DNA of 51,809 nt from the NCBI RefSeq assembly GCF_001890925.1, contig NZ_MLCB01000073.1, positions 1 to 51,809 of the forward strand, in the 5' to 3' direction. Each line of letters starts with the position of its first letter. The first letter of the stretch is position 1. The notes beneath the pieces are model-generated. The model worked only from the letters and a program-made list of their open reading frames with translations, searched no databases and was not told where the DNA came from. Position numbers and translations under genes: made by a program. Below, piece after piece: positions 49,962-51,809 of the stretch. This DNA is from Planktotalea frisia. GTDB taxonomy: Bacteria > Pseudomonadota > Alphaproteobacteria > Rhodobacterales > Rhodobacteraceae.

Positions 49962-50879
49962 ATGAGCACTGACACGCACACAACCCACGACGCTGAAGAT
50001 GACGCTCGCAACCGTAACATCAAGATTTATGTGAACGGTGATCTCGTCCACCGCGATGATGCGAAGGTGTCTGTGTACGACAGTGGCTTTATGCTTGGTG
50101 ATGGCATGTGGGAAGGGATGCGGCTCTACAATGGGACGTGGGCCTTTTTCGACGAACACATGGATCGATTTTTCGAGAGCTGCAAGGCGGTGTCACTTGA
50201 TGTTGGCATGGACCGCGCTGGCATCATGGACGCGCTGCAAAAGACCGCAGATGCGAATGGAATGACCACCGATGTGCATTGCCGTTTGATGCTGACGCGC
50301 GGAGTGAAGGTGAAACCGTTTCAACATCCTTCGCTCAGTCGCACTGGGCCAACCATGGTAATTATCATGGAACATTCAAAGCCCGCTACTGCATTGCAAA
50401 GCAAAGGCATTCGTTTGGCAACTGTGCCGCAAGTGCGGGGTTTGCCGATGTCACAGGATGCGAAATACAACTCTCACTCCAAGCTAAACTGTGTGATTGC
50501 CTGCCTTCAGGCGGAACAAGCAGGGGCGGATGAGGGTTTGATGCTCGACCCGCATGGCTTTGTGAACACGACGAACGCGTGCAACTTTTTTATTGTGCGC
50601 AAGGGGGCTGTTTGGACCTCAACTGGGGACTATTGCATGAATGGTGTGACGCGTCAGAAGGTGATCGATCTGTGCCGCGCCAATGAGATCGACGTGCATG
50701 AGCGCAACTATTCGCTAGTGGACGCCTATGGCGCCGACGAGGCGTTTTTGACTGGAACTTTTGGCGCGCAAACCCCTGTGGGTGAAATTGATGGCAAGCC
50801 GATCGGCGATGGAAATCGACCTGTCACAGCGCGCATCAGAGCGCTCTATAAAGAGCTGGTCGAGGCGCATACCGCTTAA
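49962..50879 (+). CDS. Class IV aminotransferase (D-amino-acid/branched-chain type)
   Basis: This 305-residue PLP enzyme of fold type IV has the catalytic Lys174 in KYNSHSKLNCV, plus VYDSGFMLGDGMWEGMRLYNG and EGLMLDPHGFVNTTNACNFFIV that bind PLP phosphate and substrate. The TGTFGAQTPVGEIDG loop is also typical. It may be a D-amino-acid or branched-chain aminotransferase; the sequence does not decide. The first 20 residues are acidic and variable. Its place at the end of the glycan locus might be incidental. Its TAA overlaps the stop of the convergent hydrolase gene. Confidence 0.9.
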   Translation: MSTDTHTTHDAEDDARNRNIKIYVNGDLVHRDDAKVSVYDSGFMLGDGMWEGMRLYNGTWAFFDEHMDRFFESCKAVSLDVGMDRAGIMDALQKTADANGMTTDVHCRLMLTRGVKVKPFQHPSLSRTGPTMVIIMEHSKPATALQSKGIRLATVPQVRGLPMSQDAKYNSHSKLNCVIACLQAEQAGADEGLMLDPHGFVNTTNACNFFIVRKGAVWTSTGDYCMNGVTRQKVIDLCRANEIDVHERNYSLVDAYGADEAFLTGTFGAQTPVGEIDGKPIGDGNRPVTARIRALYKELVEAHTA

Positions 50880-51751
50880 ACACTGCGCAGGCCTTTGCCA
50901 AATTCACCTACGCCGTCAACTTTGCTTTGCACGCACTCTGTTATGCGCGCCAATGCCTCAGCTGAATCCTGTTGAGTGCTGTCCATAAGTTGAAAATCGT
51001 GTGGCATGGCGGGCCAAAGATCGCAGATCACATCGGCCCCGTTTACGACCTGTTGTTGTGCAAATTGCAGGATCATATCGCGCAGAATTTCTTGGCCACC
51101 AGCCTGCAAGTAAAGCGGGGCGAGGCCAGAATAATCATGCTCAATCGGCGAAAGGGCTTTGCGCCCGTATGTGCCATCAGGGTCCAGCCATGTGCCGAAC
51201 TGCAAGGCCATCCAACCTTGAACCAGATCGCTTTTGTCATTGGCCGATAGGCTCTCACCGCGATCACCAATATCGGTCCAAGGACACAGAGCGATGCACG
51301 CTGCGGGTTGCGGCATGACTTGCTCGCGCAGAGCAAGAAGTAACATCAGAACCATGTGCCCCCCCGCGCTATCACCAATGATGACGATGTTTTTGGGTGG
51401 CGTGTCCTTGGCGACGTGATGCCAAGCACTGAGCGCATCCTCGGCCTGAGCAGGGTGGGGATGCTCGGGTGTCAAACGATACTCAGGCGCAAACAGCGGT
51501 GCGCCAATGTGATGCGCGAGCATCGCTGCAAACCGTTTGCTCATAGCGCCGTGAAATGTGTATCCGCCACCGTGAAGATACAGAATTGTGGCATTGCTTT
51601 TGCTTTTGCGTGGCAAGTACCACGTCCCTTTTGGGTCGCTGTGTTGGCGGGTATCGATGTCATAGATATCGGGTGTTTCGGTCTGCACAGCGTCGAGGAT
51701 TTGTCGTCCTTCGTTGATGTTTTTCGCATTATACACAGAGTCCTCGAGCAC
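50876..51751 (-). CDS. HSL-type alpha/beta hydrolase (esterase/lipase family)
   Basis: From GTG 51751 the protein has 291 residues. HGGGYTFHG (60-68) is the oxyanion motif of the hormone-sensitive-lipase family, and GDSAGGHM (126-133) contains the nucleophile Ser128. The acid and base lie near the C-terminus (AMPHDFQLM includes His). The substrate is unknown. The start is unsure: no ribosome site precedes the GTG, and an ATG in another frame (51801, MRLAESFYG) would join this frame after a one-base shift near 51757-51763, so the true N-terminus may be frameshifted. It ends overlapping the aminotransferase stop by 4 bp. Confidence 0.85.
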   Translation of the reverse strand: MLEDSVYNAKNINEGRQILDAVQTETPDIYDIDTRQHSDPKGTWYLPRKSKSNATILYLHGGGYTFHGAMSKRFAAMLAHHIGAPLFAPEYRLTPEHPHPAQAEDALSAWHHVAKDTPPKNIVIIGDSAGGHMVLMLLLALREQVMPQPAACIALCPWTDIGDRGESLSANDKSDLVQGWMALQFGTWLDPDGTYGRKALSPIEHDYSGLAPLYLQAGGQEILRDMILQFAQQQVVNGADVICDLWPAMPHDFQLMDSTQQDSAEALARITECVQSKVDGVGEFGKGLRSV

Positions 51752-51809
51752 CCGACTTTTGACGGGTTGACGTCTGACCGTAGAACGATTCAGCTAACCG
51801 CATGATCCG

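Overview
The window looks like chromosomal DNA of a marine alphaproteobacterium, most likely Rhodobacterales (Roseobacter group). Pointers are the overall protein style, a YlxR-L7Ae fusion upstream of infB, a response-regulator/PP2C protein of the RbaY type, two matches to the alphaproteobacterial RpoH promoter pattern, a NavAb-like sodium channel, and a GT14 glycosyltransferase with a long C-terminal extension. No rRNA, tRNA, CRISPR array, insertion sequence or prophage was found. Genes are tightly packed: ATGA-type overlaps are common, and four convergent gene pairs touch or overlap at their stop codons. This taxonomic reading is inference; no search was run.

Region 1 (1-11282): an HPt protein (partial) diverges from a response-regulator/PP2C phosphatase. 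A Nudix hydrolase follows, diverging from a long + strand run: hslO (with a near-perfect RpoH promoter), CoA-pyrophosphatase-type Nudix, cca, a LysE-type exporter, two half-size ABC exporters, an RNA uracil methyltransferase and a voltage-gated sodium channel. Region 2 (11361-13524): an envelope group of two L,D-transpeptidases flanking a CAP-domain lipoprotein, then a 60-residue secreted/membrane peptide with its own terminator. Region 3 (13692-19748): hemH, a BioC-like methyltransferase back to back with comF, glutaredoxin, a nitrilase-family amidohydrolase, a MarR regulator, ubiG and a proline iminopeptidase.

Region 4 (19749-25394): the translation/transcription operon rimP-nusA-ylxR-infB, preceded by a leader with a strong terminator and a competing antiterminator helix. 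Region 5 (25480-28214, minus strand): ppiC-argJ-mutT and a 44-residue orphan protein. Region 6 (28390-33857): secA, then a hypothetical exported protein whose ribosome binding site is buried in a hairpin, then a phosphate-binding-protein/OmpA fusion. Region 7 (33854-38704): radC, dnaJ, dnaK (RpoH promoter) and an AlkB-like dioxygenase.

Region 8 (38772-50879) is a surface-polysaccharide locus. It has a capsule-type ABC permease (frameshifted), cysQ, a CMP-Kdo synthetase, a glycosyltransferase broken by a 16-bp tandem duplication, galU, galE, a GT4-type and a GT2/92-type glycosyltransferase, a GT14-type branching enzyme, a sulfotransferase-like protein and a class IV aminotransferase. Taken together the genes suggest a sulfated, possibly Kdo-linked glycan: GalU and GalE make UDP-sugars, the transferases assemble them, the sulfotransferase decorates, and CysQ clears the PAP by-product. 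The two lesions would block part of this pathway unless they are reversible or are sequencing errors. An HSL-type alpha/beta hydrolase closes the window.
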